DNA of 64,000 nt from Phocaeicola sp. (GTDB lineage: Bacteria > Bacteroidota > Bacteroidia > Bacteroidales > Bacteroidaceae). Shown in pieces: positions 26,582 to 35,655 of the stretch. Numbering within the stretch: position 1 is the first letter of the stretch; each line of letters opens with the position of its first letter. Both the position numbers and the translations under genes were made by a program. The notes under the pieces were generated by a model that ran no database searches, was not told the origin of the DNA, and saw only the letters and a list, made by a program, of their open reading frames with translations. The stretch lies in NCBI GenBank assembly GCA_029257865.1, contig JARIAN010000119.1, forward strand, positions 1 to 64,000. The letters are read 5' to 3'.

Positions 26582-26969
26582 GTTCTTTTTCCGACAGTAG
26601 ATGCTTCAATGTTTTTTGTACATAACTTTTATTGAAATCGGCAGGTCTCGTGATGCGCTGGTCAACGCTTAGAATGTCAATGTCTAATGGAACGACTCCA
26701 GTTGTCTTGCTCATCGAGGTTCTGCCATTTTCTTTTTCCACTTCCTTGAAAAAACGGTTTAGTGTGTCTGCTTCCATTGTGGAGCAGAGTAAGGCGGCGC
26801 AGTTGTGATATGGAGCAGCTTGAATGTTTCCTTCGGCAGGGGTGACAAGAGTTTCTCCCCATCTCAGGCAAGAGGCAATCTGACGGATGGCAGACTGGGC
26901 ATTAGACAGATGCGTTTCAGGCATTTCGTTAGAGCCTAAGCAGATAAGATATTGATGCAATCTATTCAT
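26556..26969 (-). CDS. HPPK (FolK)-like protein
   Basis: 137 residues resembling 6-hydroxymethyl-7,8-dihydropterin pyrophosphokinase. LICLGSNEMPE is at the N terminus, APYHNCAALL in the middle and VPLDIDILSVD near 94-104 supplies the two metal-binding Asp residues. It is shorter than typical FolK (about 160 residues), and the usual Gly-Pro-Arg before the Asp pair is replaced by Gly-Val-Val-Pro. It may therefore be a diverged paralogue rather than the main folate enzyme. It is divergent from kdsB. Confidence 0.65.
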   Translation of the reverse strand: MNRLHQYLICLGSNEMPETHLSNAQSAIRQIASCLRWGETLVTPAEGNIQAAPYHNCAALLCSTMEADTLNRFFKEVEKENGRTSMSKTTGVVPLDIDILSVDQRITRPADFNKSYVQKTLKHLLSEKELKTLYIPT

Positions 26970-26988
26970 ATTTACAAGAATTAAGCTG

Positions 26989-26996
26989 CAAAAATA
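26989..26996 (-). promoter_or_regulatory. -7 promoter element for HPPK-like gene
   Basis: TATTTTTG on the minus strand, 20 bases from the start; back-to-back with the kdsB promoter. Confidence 0.5.
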
Positions 26997-27007
26997 GATT
27001 TTTTTTA

Positions 27008-27015
27008 TAAATTTG
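27008..27015 (+). promoter_or_regulatory. -7 promoter element for kdsB
   Basis: TAAATTTG, 25 bases before the ATG at 27041. Confidence 0.55.
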
Positions 27016-27040
27016 CGTGTTAATATAAATATAGAATGTA

Positions 27041-27805
27041 ATGAAATTTATTGGAATTATTCCTGCAAGATATGCTTCTACACGTTTTCCTGCCAAGCCT
27101 TTGGCAATGTTAGGAGGAAAAACAGTTATTCAGAGAGTCTATGAACAAGTGAATGGTGTGCTTGATGAAGCCTATGTGGCTACTGACGATGAGCGCATCG
27201 AAAAAGCTGTGTTGGCTTTTGGTGGAAAGGTGGTGATGACTTCTATAGCACATAGAAGCGGTACCGACAGATGCTATGAAGCCTTTACTAAAATAGGTGA
27301 GGGATTTGATGTGGTAGTAAACATTCAAGGCGATGAACCTTTTATCCAACCGTCTCAGCTGGAAGCAGTGAAGCGTTGCTTTGAAGATGAAAAGACTGAT
27401 ATCGCAACATTGGTAAAGCCTTTTACGGCAGCCGACGGGTTCGTGGCTCTTGAGAATATCAATTCTCCAAAGGTGGTGGTAGACAGTAAGATGAATGCAT
27501 TATATTTTAGCCGTTCAATTATTCCTTATCAGCGTAACCGCGACAAACAAGAGTGGTTGGACGGACATACCTATTATAAACACATCGGACTATATGCTTA
27601 TCGTGCAGATGTCTTGAAGCAGATTACTGCACTGCCACAGTCTTCGTTAGAGTTGGCTGAGTCTTTAGAGCAGTTGCGCTGGCTGGAAAACGGTTTCCGC
27701 ATTAAGGTAGGTATCAGCAATGTGGAAACAATTGGAATTGATACTCCCGAAGATTTGCAGCGAGCCGAACATTTTCTTCAGACTAGAAAGGAGGAAAACG
27801 TATGA
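27041..27805 (+). CDS. kdsB: CMP-KDO synthetase (3-deoxy-manno-octulosonate cytidylyltransferase)
   Basis: 254 residues. Nucleotidyltransferase signature GIIPARYASTRFPAKPL at the N terminus, NIQGDEPFI near 90 with the metal-binding Asp, and IGIDTPEDL near the C terminus. It activates KDO with CTP for lipopolysaccharide inner-core synthesis in the cytoplasm. The last four bases overlap the start of the M16-like gene, so the two are coupled. Confidence 0.96.
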   Translation: MKFIGIIPARYASTRFPAKPLAMLGGKTVIQRVYEQVNGVLDEAYVATDDERIEKAVLAFGGKVVMTSIAHRSGTDRCYEAFTKIGEGFDVVVNIQGDEPFIQPSQLEAVKRCFEDEKTDIATLVKPFTAADGFVALENINSPKVVVDSKMNALYFSRSIIPYQRNRDKQEWLDGHTYYKHIGLYAYRADVLKQITALPQSSLELAESLEQLRWLENGFRIKVGISNVETIGIDTPEDLQRAEHFLQTRKEENV

Positions 27806-29091
27806 TTTTGGACAGAACCGTATCTCCTGCTATCAAACCGATGTCGGATTTCAGCATCCAACAGCCGGAACGAACCATGATGCGTAATGGTATGCCATTA
27901 AACATCATCAATGCCGGAACGGAGGATGTGGTACGTTTTGATATCTTGATAAAAGGAGGGCAGTGGGACCAAGACTGTCCGCTGCAGGCGATGTTCACAA
28001 ACCGCATGCTGAGAGAAGGTACATTGCGTTTCTCGTCGGCTGAGATAGCGGAAAAACTGGATTATTATGGAGCGTGGCTCGATTTGTCTTCGTCGGTCAA
28101 TTATGGTTTTGTGACATTGTATTCAATGGGAAAGTTCTTTCCTCAGACAATAGAAATCTTGGCATCGATGCTCAAAGAACCGGTCTTTCCTGAAAAAGAA
28201 TTGTCGGTAGTGACGGCTGTCAACAAGCAACAGTTTCGTGTGAATGCTGAACGGGTGGATGTAATGGCTCGAAAAGCATTGAATCGGGAACTCTTTGGAA
28301 AAGCTCATCCGTTGGGGCGTTATGCTGAATTGGATGATTATGACCGGATGAACACAGGACTGCTACAGAGTTTTTATCGGAAACATTATCACTCTTCAAA
28401 TGTGTCGGGATATGTTTCAGGGAAAATCACTCCTGAAATCATAAAGTGTATCCATACTCATTTTGGCGATGCTCCATGGGGGGATACAAGTTGCATAGTG
28501 AAACAACAAGATTATTCGGTACAGCAAACAGAGAAAAAGCGTGTTTTCGTGGAAAAGGAAGATGCACTGCAGAGTTCGCTTAGAATGGGCATTCTTATGC
28601 CGGATTGGAATCATTCGGATTATTTGAAATTGAGAGTGATGGCGACTCTCTTTGGCGGATATTTTGGAAGCAGACTGATGTCGAATATTCGTGAGGATAA
28701 GGGATATACATATAGTATTGGCTCTGGATTGGTTTCTTATCCTGGAACTGGGGTGATGCTGATAAGTACAGAAGCTGCCAATGAATATGTAGAATCAATC
28801 ATATCGGAGGTATACAAGGAAATTGATTTGTTATGTAATGAAAAACCATCGGAACAGGAGTTGGAGATGGTTCGGAATTATATGCTCGGCGATGTATGCC
28901 GCTCGTATGAGAGTGCAATCTCATTGTCGGATGCTTGGATTTATACTGAAATTTCAGGATTGTCGGATGACTTTTTTAACAGGTCAATTGAAGCGATTCG
29001 TGAAACGACACCCGAAGATATATGTCGCTTGGCCCAGACCTACCTTGTTAAAGAAAGGATGCTGGAGATTGTGGTAGGCAAAAACATTTAA
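27802..29091 (+). CDS. M16-family peptidase homologue lacking the zinc motif
   Basis: 429 residues with the two-lobed M16 fold: an N-terminal lobe with MLREGTLRFSSAEIAEKLDYYGA and a C-terminal lobe with LRVMATLFGGYFGSRLMSNIREDKGY-type sequence typical of M16. Where HxxEH is expected (just before MLREGT) the sequence is PLQAMFTNRM, so no zinc ligands are present. It is probably a non-catalytic subunit that would pair with an active M16 protein encoded elsewhere. No signal peptide seen. The start overlaps the kdsB stop (ATGA). Confidence 0.85.
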   Translation: MILDRTVSPAIKPMSDFSIQQPERTMMRNGMPLNIINAGTEDVVRFDILIKGGQWDQDCPLQAMFTNRMLREGTLRFSSAEIAEKLDYYGAWLDLSSSVNYGFVTLYSMGKFFPQTIEILASMLKEPVFPEKELSVVTAVNKQQFRVNAERVDVMARKALNRELFGKAHPLGRYAELDDYDRMNTGLLQSFYRKHYHSSNVSGYVSGKITPEIIKCIHTHFGDAPWGDTSCIVKQQDYSVQQTEKKRVFVEKEDALQSSLRMGILMPDWNHSDYLKLRVMATLFGGYFGSRLMSNIREDKGYTYSIGSGLVSYPGTGVMLISTEAANEYVESIISEVYKEIDLLCNEKPSEQELEMVRNYMLGDVCRSYESAISLSDAWIYTEISGLSDDFFNRSIEAIRETTPEDICRLAQTYLVKERMLEIVVGKNI

Positions 29092-29109
29092 AAACTAGAA
29101 ATAATAAAC

Positions 29110-30237
29110 ATGAATAAATATAAAGGACTTTTATGTTGCTTTCTTACTACCTGTGCTTGGAATACACTTTCGGCTCAGTTGTCGGTGGGGTATTACAAAT
29201 TCAAAAACGGGGCTGAATATGTTGGCGAGCTGAAAAGACGGCGGCCGGAAGGAAAAGGACGAACCGTTTTCAAAAATGGTGATGTGTACGAAGGTGAATA
29301 TGTAAAAGGAAAGCGTAATGGACAAGGTGTGTATACTATCAGTAATGGAGAACGCTATATAGGAGAATGGTATCAGGACCAACGCAATGGGAAAGGGGTG
29401 TATTATTTTATGAATAATAACCGCTATGAAGGATTGTGGCTGGTGAATTACCAAGAGGGTGAAGGCGTGATGCATTATTATAATGGTGACTGCTATACTG
29501 GTTCGTGGCATCATAACATGCGTAACGGACAAGGCGTTTATACTTGGAAAGGTGGAGCCAAATATGAAGGTGAATGGAAAGAAGACCTGAAAGATGGCCA
29601 TGGGGTCATGGTTTGGGAGGATGGCTCTAAGTATGAAGGTGAATGGCAGGCTGGACAACGACAGGGCAAAGGTACTTTCTTTTATGTGAATGGAGATAAG
29701 TATCAGGGAGACTGGTTGGCGGATGTGCAGCATGGTAAAGGCTTGTATTTCTTTCAGAATGGCGAACGCTATGAAGGAGATTATGAACAAGGTGAACGTA
29801 CAGGAAAGGGCATTTATCTTTATCCGAATGGTGATAAATATGTAGGAGATTTCAAAAATGGATGGCAGGAAGGCCATGGTGTGTTCACATGGGAAAGTGG
29901 GGCTATTTATGATGGTGAATGGAAGAAAAACCAACGTTCGGGACAGGGTTTCTACAAATGGGCTAATGGTGATGAATATCAAGGTGAGTGGCTGGACAAT
30001 ATGGTTCATGGACATGGAGTGCTGCACATGAATGATGGCTCAGTATATACGGGTGAATTTGCCAGAGGAAAAGAAAATGGAAAAGGAACCTTGGTGACTG
30101 CAGATGGCATCTCTTTTGAAGGAACCTTTAAAGATGGGCAAAAGAATGGAGATTTTGTAGAAAAAGATGCTCAAGGGAAGATTATCCGAAAAGGGGTATT
30201 CAGATATGGGCGTTTATTGGAAGAAAAGACACTTTAA
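29110..30237 (+). CDS. Secreted MORN-repeat protein (14 repeats)
   Basis: 375 residues. A signal peptide (MNKYKGLLCCFLTTCAWNTLSA, cleavage near 22) is followed by 14 consecutive 23-residue MORN repeats of the form YxGxWxxxxxxGxGxYxxxNGxx covering almost the whole protein. MORN repeats form an elongated beta meander that can bind other proteins or membranes. No enzymatic domain is present. It follows the M16-like gene by 18 bases and is probably in the kdsB operon. Location is periplasm or surface; function unknown. Confidence 0.88.
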   Translation: MNKYKGLLCCFLTTCAWNTLSAQLSVGYYKFKNGAEYVGELKRRRPEGKGRTVFKNGDVYEGEYVKGKRNGQGVYTISNGERYIGEWYQDQRNGKGVYYFMNNNRYEGLWLVNYQEGEGVMHYYNGDCYTGSWHHNMRNGQGVYTWKGGAKYEGEWKEDLKDGHGVMVWEDGSKYEGEWQAGQRQGKGTFFYVNGDKYQGDWLADVQHGKGLYFFQNGERYEGDYEQGERTGKGIYLYPNGDKYVGDFKNGWQEGHGVFTWESGAIYDGEWKKNQRSGQGFYKWANGDEYQGEWLDNMVHGHGVLHMNDGSVYTGEFARGKENGKGTLVTADGISFEGTFKDGQKNGDFVEKDAQGKIIRKGVFRYGRLLEEKTL

Positions 30238-30258
30238 TGTTCAGATTTTTTTAAAGGA

Positions 30259-30291
30259 TTTGATTTTTCCCGTTTTAATTGTCTAACTTTG
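30259..30291 (+). promoter_or_regulatory. Full Bacteroidetes promoter (-33/-7) for YhcH gene
   Basis: TTTG at 30259-30262 and TAACTTTG at 30284-30291, spaced 21 bases, with the ATG 33 bases after the -7 box. A good match to both consensus elements. Confidence 0.75.
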
Positions 30292-30323
30292 TATAGATAT
30301 ATAGAATTTAAAATCGTGTAATT

Positions 30324-30767
30324 ATGGTTATTGATAAATTAGAAAACATTGGAAACTATGTTTCATTGAACCCGTTATTTGCTCAAGCTGTTGAGTTTTT
30401 AAATGCAACTGATTTGAATGCACATGAGATTGGGAAAGTGATTCTGAAAGAAAATGAGTTGTTTGTGAATTTTGCACAAGCACGTCCTAAGACAAAAGAA
30501 GAAGCCAGACTGGAAACACATAATGACTATATAGATATCCAAATTCCTCTTTCTGGAGTAGAGGTTATGGGGTATACACCACGAACAGACTTGCCAACGG
30601 AAGAGTATAATGCTGAAAAAGATATTACTTTCTATTCTGGATTGGCTGAAGACTATTTTGCTGTTAAGCCAGGAATGTTTACCATTTTCTTCCCGGAGGA
30701 TGGACATGCTCCAGGTATAACTGCTGAAGGTGTGAAAAAAGTAATAGTAAAGGTACGTGTACATTAA
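30324..30767 (+). CDS. YhcH/YjgK/YiaL family protein
   Basis: 147 residues, cupin-like fold. Family-typical segments are LEAHNDYIDIQIPLSG-like (here LETHNDYIDIQIPLSG), MFTIFFPEDGHAPG and a C-terminal KKVIVKVRV. The His, Asp and Glu residues in these segments are the likely metal ligands. Homologues are linked to sugar (often sialic acid) metabolism or act as 'beta-galactosidase subunit beta', but the exact reaction is unclear. It starts a three-gene operon with glgB and a membrane protein. Confidence 0.85.
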   Translation: MVIDKLENIGNYVSLNPLFAQAVEFLNATDLNAHEIGKVILKENELFVNFAQARPKTKEEARLETHNDYIDIQIPLSGVEVMGYTPRTDLPTEEYNAEKDITFYSGLAEDYFAVKPGMFTIFFPEDGHAPGITAEGVKKVIVKVRVH

Positions 30768-30780
30768 ATAATAAAGTACT

Positions 30781-32790
30781 ATGGAAGAGACATTGAATCT
30801 TATTCAGAAGGACCCGTGGCTGGCTCCGTATAGGGTTGCTATTGAAGGTCGGTATCAGCATGCTTTAGATAAAGAAAAGGAACTGACAGGAAAAAAGAGC
30901 CTGGCAGATTTTGCTTCCGGGCATCTTTATTTTGGCTTGCACAAGACAGTCAAAGGATGGGTGTTCAGAGAATGGGCTCCTAATGCCACTGCTATTTATT
31001 TGATAGGTGACTTCAATGAATGGAAAGAACAAAATGCTTATAGGCTGAAAAAGACCAGACAGGGGAATTGTTGGGAAATCAATTTGCCTAAAAATGCAAT
31101 TAAGCATGGCGATCTCTATAAATTGAAAGTGTATTGGGATGGCGGATGCGGGGAGCGAATTCCAGCATGGACTAACCGTGTAGTGCAAGATGAAGATACT
31201 AAAATATTCAGTGCGCAGGTGTGGAGTCCGGACAAACCTTATAAGTTCAAGAAAAAAGTATTTATTCCAAATGTAACACCTTTGATGATTTATGAGTGCC
31301 ATATCGGCATGTCGCAAGATGCTGAAAAGGTTGGTACTTATAATGAGTTTAGAGAGAATATCTTGCCGCGAGTGATAGAGGATGGTTATAATTGTATCCA
31401 AATTATGGCTATTCAAGAACATCCTTATTATGGAAGTTTCGGTTATCATGTATCTAGTTTCTTTGCTCCGTCTTCTCGTTTTGGAACTCCTGAAGAGTTG
31501 AAATTGCTGATTGATACGGCACATCAGAATGGGATAGCTGTGATTATGGATATTGTTCATTCGCATGCGGTGAAGAATGAAGTGGAAGGGCTCGGTAACT
31601 TTGCCGGTGATCCATGTCAGTATTTTTATCAGGGAGATAGAAGAGAGCATCCTGCTTGGGATTCTCTTTGCTTTGATTATGGCAAAAATGAAGTGTTGCA
31701 TTTCTTGCTCTCCAATTGCCGTTATTGGCTGGAGGAGTTTCATTTTGATGGATTCCGTTTTGATGGGGTAACTTCTATGTTGTATTATAGTCATGGACTG
31801 GGAGAGGCTTTTTGTAATTACGGCGACTATTACAATGGAAACCAGGATGACAATGCCATTTGCTATTTGACTTTGGCTAATAAATTGATTCATCAGGTTA
31901 ATTCACGTGCTATCACTATTGCAGAAGAAGTTTCGGGTATGCCAGGATTGGCTGCGTCAACAGCCGATGGGGGCTATGGATTTGATTATCGTATGGCCAT
32001 GAATATTCCTGACTATTGGATTAAGGTAATCAAAGAATTGAGAGATGAGGATTGGAAACCGTCAAGTTTATTTTGGGAGGTTACTAACCGTCGTAAGGAT
32101 GAAAAGACCATTTCTTATTGTGAAAGCCACGACCAGGCTTTGGTTGGAGATAAAACAATCATCTTCCGATTGATTGATTCGGATATGTACTGGCATTTCA
32201 AGATTGGCGATGAAAATGACCGTGCTCATCGAGGTATTGCTTTGCATAAAATGATACGCTTATTGACAGTTTCTACCATTAATGGTGGTTATTTGAACTT
32301 CATGGGTAATGAATTCGGACACCCAGAATGGATTGATTTCCCGAGAGAAGGTAATGGATGGTCTCATAAATATGCTCGTCGTCAATGGAATTTGGCAGAT
32401 AATAAAGAGTTGTGTTATCATTATTTGGGTGATTTTGATAAGGCAATGGTGGCTTTGATGACCAGCGTAAAAAACATACAAAAGACGGATGTGGTAGAAA
32501 TTTGGCACAACGATGGAGACCAGGTACTGGCTTATCGCAGAAAGGATTTCGTCTTTGTGTTTAATTTTAGCCCGACCCGTTCCTTTACCGATTATGGTTT
32601 CTTGGTTCCAAGAGGCAAATATCAGGTAGTGCTCAATACTGATAGTAAAGATTTCGGTGGTTTTGGTATCGCTGATGACACTGTAGAGCACTTTACTTGC
32701 GCTGACCCTCTTTATAAGAAAGAAAAAAAGGAATGGTTGAAATTGTATATTCCGGCTCGTTCGGCTGTGGTGTTAAAACGTCAGAAGTAA
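30781..32790 (+). CDS. glgB: 1,4-alpha-glucan branching enzyme
   Basis: 669 residues of the eukaryote-like branching-enzyme type. An N-terminal CBM48 (VFREWAPNATAIYLIGDFNEW-type) is followed by a GH13 barrel. The nucleophile Asp is in FRFDGVTSM near 327, the acid/base Glu in AEEVSGMPG near 382, and HD in CESHDQAL near 449, then a C-terminal beta domain. It makes alpha-1,6 branches in glycogen in the cytoplasm. It follows the YhcH gene by 13 bases. Confidence 0.95.
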   Translation: MEETLNLIQKDPWLAPYRVAIEGRYQHALDKEKELTGKKSLADFASGHLYFGLHKTVKGWVFREWAPNATAIYLIGDFNEWKEQNAYRLKKTRQGNCWEINLPKNAIKHGDLYKLKVYWDGGCGERIPAWTNRVVQDEDTKIFSAQVWSPDKPYKFKKKVFIPNVTPLMIYECHIGMSQDAEKVGTYNEFRENILPRVIEDGYNCIQIMAIQEHPYYGSFGYHVSSFFAPSSRFGTPEELKLLIDTAHQNGIAVIMDIVHSHAVKNEVEGLGNFAGDPCQYFYQGDRREHPAWDSLCFDYGKNEVLHFLLSNCRYWLEEFHFDGFRFDGVTSMLYYSHGLGEAFCNYGDYYNGNQDDNAICYLTLANKLIHQVNSRAITIAEEVSGMPGLAASTADGGYGFDYRMAMNIPDYWIKVIKELRDEDWKPSSLFWEVTNRRKDEKTISYCESHDQALVGDKTIIFRLIDSDMYWHFKIGDENDRAHRGIALHKMIRLLTVSTINGGYLNFMGNEFGHPEWIDFPREGNGWSHKYARRQWNLADNKELCYHYLGDFDKAMVALMTSVKNIQKTDVVEIWHNDGDQVLAYRRKDFVFVFNFSPTRSFTDYGFLVPRGKYQVVLNTDSKDFGGFGIADDTVEHFTCADPLYKKEKKEWLKLYIPARSAVVLKRQK

Positions 32791-32799
32791 ATTATCTGT

Positions 32800-33957
32800 A
32801 TGGGTAAAAAAATCTCTATGACATATTTGAAGGCTGCACGCATACAGACAATGGTGTGCGGCCTTCTTTTTTCTGCTTTTAGTTTTGTATATCTGTATGT
32901 CTTCCAAAGTTATGTGCTGGAAGCATTACATTATTCTTTGGCTCATGGGAAAACTTTGTATGCACCGGCTGCCAGTGCTTGTATTATTACATTGGTGTTG
33001 CTTTTGATTGCTTATGGAGTGAATGCTGTTCTGAAATTGGCAGGAGAACTTAGAGCTTTGGCCTACTTCCCTTCTTGCTTGATTTTAGGCATGCTGACTG
33101 ATGTGGGACGGGGAGTGTATATGGCTGAATATCATACACAGTGGGGATGGCTATTCCCTTTGTTGCTTATGTTCTTTGTATTGATTGCTTGGGGATTGAG
33201 CCGTGTCTTTCATGCCGTAGAAGAACGGATACCTGATGTTTTTTCAATATTAAATTGGAATATCTTTATCGTGCTGGTATTGTGCGGTATGACTATAGGT
33301 ATAGGCAATTCAAACCGTGCCTTTCATCATGAGCTGGAAGCGGAGTTTTACCTTCGCAAGCAAGATTATCAGCGTGTGTTGAATGTAGGAGAACGTTCGT
33401 TGCAGGCCACTCAAACATTGACCGCATTAAGAAACTACGCTCTTTCCCAAACTCAAGAAATGGGAGAAAGACTGTTTCAATATCCGCAATATTATGGCTC
33501 TGATGGGCTATTCTTTCCGAATGACTCGTTGGCTGAATTACGTTTTACGAATGACTCAGTAAGTTCTTTAATAGGAGTCAATATGTATGTAGGAGGTGAC
33601 CAAAAGCAGTTTTTACGAAATATCTGTTACTCTGGAGAAGGCACATATTGGGCTGCCGGATATTATTTGTCGGCTTTGCTGCTGGATAAGGATTTGGATG
33701 GTTTTGTGACGGCACTTTCCGATTTATATGATGAAGGGCAATACAATTTGCCTCGTTATTATCGTGAGGCGGTGTTGTTGTATCGTGATAAGCATGTAGA
33801 TTATCAGCAATGGGCAGTCAATGACTCCGTCATGATGCAACGCTTTGCAGGCTATCAGCAGCGGAAGATAGAACTTAAAGAGCAGAAAAGAGATAAAACT
33901 TGGTTGAGGAAAGAGTATGGAGATACTTATTGGTGGTATTTTGATTATCAAGAATGA
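32800..33957 (+). CDS. Polytopic membrane protein of unknown function
   Basis: 385 residues. Four predicted membrane segments in the first 180 residues (around 15-37, 55-80, 108-130, 150-172). The remaining 210 residues form a soluble, helical, TPR-like domain (EAEFYLRKQDYQRVLNVGERSL) ending in Trp/Tyr-rich YWWYFDYQE. Similar membrane proteins occur in other Bacteroides, but I do not know a function. It lies 9 bases after glgB, so it is probably in the same operon. Confidence 0.65.
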   Translation: MGKKISMTYLKAARIQTMVCGLLFSAFSFVYLYVFQSYVLEALHYSLAHGKTLYAPAASACIITLVLLLIAYGVNAVLKLAGELRALAYFPSCLILGMLTDVGRGVYMAEYHTQWGWLFPLLLMFFVLIAWGLSRVFHAVEERIPDVFSILNWNIFIVLVLCGMTIGIGNSNRAFHHELEAEFYLRKQDYQRVLNVGERSLQATQTLTALRNYALSQTQEMGERLFQYPQYYGSDGLFFPNDSLAELRFTNDSVSSLIGVNMYVGGDQKQFLRNICYSGEGTYWAAGYYLSALLLDKDLDGFVTALSDLYDEGQYNLPRYYREAVLLYRDKHVDYQQWAVNDSVMMQRFAGYQQRKIELKEQKRDKTWLRKEYGDTYWWYFDYQE

Positions 33958-33999
33958 TAAAAAGGTAGTACGAATATAGGCTTGCATCGTCTTTTTTAC

Positions 34000-34007
34000 T
34001 AATTTTG
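34000..34007 (+). promoter_or_regulatory. -7 promoter element for proS
   Basis: TAATTTTG, 44 bases before the ATG at 34052. Confidence 0.5.
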
Positions 34008-34051
34008 CAACCACGAAAAAGATAAAATATATATATAACAAGATAGAAGTT

Positions 34052-35542
34052 ATGGCAAAAGAACTGAAAGACCTTACCAAAAGAAGTGAAAACTATTCAC
34101 AATGGTATAATGATTTGGTAGTTAAGGCTGACTTGGCTGAACAATCACCAGTACGCGGATGTATGGTGATTAAACCTTACGGATATGCTATTTGGGAGAA
34201 AATGCAGCGTATCCTGGACGATATGTTCAAGGCTACGGGACATGTAAACGCATATTTCCCTCTGCTTATTCCAAAATCATATTTGAGCCGTGAAGCAGAA
34301 CACGTGGAAGGCTTTGCAAAAGAATGCGCAGTGGTTACTCACTATCGTCTGAAAAATGCAGAAGATGGCTCGGGAGTTATTGTGGATCCTGCCGCTAAAT
34401 TGGAAGAAGAATTGATAATCCGTCCTACTTCAGAAACAATTATTTGGAGTACTTATAAGAATTGGATAAACTCATATCGTGACCTGCCTATCCTGTGTAA
34501 TCAGTGGGCAAATGTAATGCGCTGGGAAATGCGTACTCGTTTGTTCCTGCGCACTGCTGAGTTCTTGTGGCAAGAAGGTCATACTGCTCATGCTACTCGC
34601 CAAGAGGCAGAGGAAGAGGCTCAGAAGATGCTTCATGTGTATGGCGATTTTGCAGAAAAATATATGGCTGTTCCTGTCATCAAGGGTGTGAAATCGGCTA
34701 ACGAACGTTTTGCAGGAGCATTGGATACTTATACTATTGAGGGCTTGATGCAAGATGGAAAAGCATTGCAGTGTGGTACATCTCACTTCTTGGGACAGAA
34801 TTTCGCCAAGGCATTCAATGTGCAGTTTGTTGATAAAAATAACAAGTTGGATTATGTATGGGCTACTTCTTGGGGTGTCTCAACTCGTTTGATGGGAGCG
34901 TTAATTATGACTCATTCGGATGATAACGGTTTGGTTCTTCCTCCACATTTGGCTCCTATTCAAGTTGTTATTGTTCCTATTTATAAAAATGATGAACAGT
35001 TGCAGCAAATCAATGCAAAGGTGGATGGTATCGTAACTAAACTTCGTGCGATGGGAATCTCTGTGAAATATGATAATGCAGACAACAAACGTCCTGGATT
35101 TAAGTTTGCCGATTATGAATTGAAGGGTGTGCCTGTTCGTTTGGTTATGGGTGGACGTGATTTGGAAAACAATACCATGGAGGTTATGCGTCGTGATACT
35201 TTGGAAAAAGAAACACGCACTTGTGATGGCATTGAAGAATATGTTCAGAACTTGTTGGAAGAAATTCAAGAGAATATCTATCAGAAGGCATTGAAATATC
35301 GTGTGGCAAATACTGTTAAAGTAAATACTTACGATGAATTCAAGGAGCAGATTGAAAAAGGTGGATTTATCTTGGCACACTGGGACGGCACTCCTGAAAC
35401 TGAAGATCGTATCAAGGAAGAAACGAAGGCTACTATCCGTTGCGTTCCGTTTGAAGCTGATGAAGAAAGCCTTGCTCCAGGTGTAGATATGCTTACCGGC
35501 AAACCTTCTGCTCGTCGCGTATTGTTTGCACGTGCTTATTAA
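34052..35542 (+). CDS. proS: Prolyl-tRNA synthetase (archaeal/eukaryotic-type)
   Basis: 496 residues. Class II synthetase motifs: [10 protein letters not shown] and [15 protein letters not shown] (motif 1-2 region), [26 protein letters not shown] (motif 2) and the motif 3 region [20 protein letters not shown]-terminal anticodon-binding domain and a ProS-specific zinc-binding-like domain follow, ending in the terminal Tyr (RVLFARAY) of the short ProS type. It charges tRNA-Pro. Monocistronic, with its own terminator. Confidence 0.97.
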   Translation: MAKELKDLTKRSENYSQWYNDLVVKADLAEQSPVRGCMVIKPYGYAIWEKMQRILDDMFKATGHVNAYFPLLIPKSYLSREAEHVEGFAKECAVVTHYRLKNAEDGSGVIVDPAAKLEEELIIRPTSETIIWSTYKNWINSYRDLPILCNQWANVMRWEMRTRLFLRTAEFLWQEGHTAHATRQEAEEEAQKMLHVYGDFAEKYMAVPVIKGVKSANERFAGALDTYTIEGLMQDGKALQCGTSHFLGQNFAKAFNVQFVDKNNKLDYVWATSWGVSTRLMGALIMTHSDDNGLVLPPHLAPIQVVIVPIYKNDEQLQQINAKVDGIVTKLRAMGISVKYDNADNKRPGFKFADYELKGVPVRLVMGGRDLENNTMEVMRRDTLEKETRTCDGIEEYVQNLLEEIQENIYQKALKYRVANTVKVNTYDEFKEQIEKGGFILAHWDGTPETEDRIKEETKATIRCVPFEADEESLAPGVDMLTGKPSARRVLFARAY

Positions 35543-35599
35543 TATAAGGTGTAGGCCGTTGTTCTCGGCTTTACATTATGAATAAAAAAGAGAATTATG

Positions 35600-35645
35600 G
35601 AATGGCTGTATCTTATTTTAATATAAGATGCAGCTATTCTTTTTA
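35600..35645 (+). terminator. Terminator after proS
   Basis: GAATGGCTGTATCTTAT pairs with ATAAGATGCAGCTATTC (two G-U pairs), then a T-run. 58 bases past the stop. Confidence 0.85.
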
Positions 35646-35655
35646 GATATAGTTT

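Noticed and set aside
29131-30027. 298-codon minus-strand ORF
   Set aside because: Mirror image of the MORN repeats; repetitive coding sequence keeps the opposite frame open.
29150-30200. DNA tandem repeats or CRISPR
   Set aside because: The periodicity is the 69-base MORN coding repeat; units diverge at the DNA level and there are no spacers.
30865-31893. 342-codon minus-strand ORF
   Set aside because: Antisense to glgB, whose catalytic motifs are clear.
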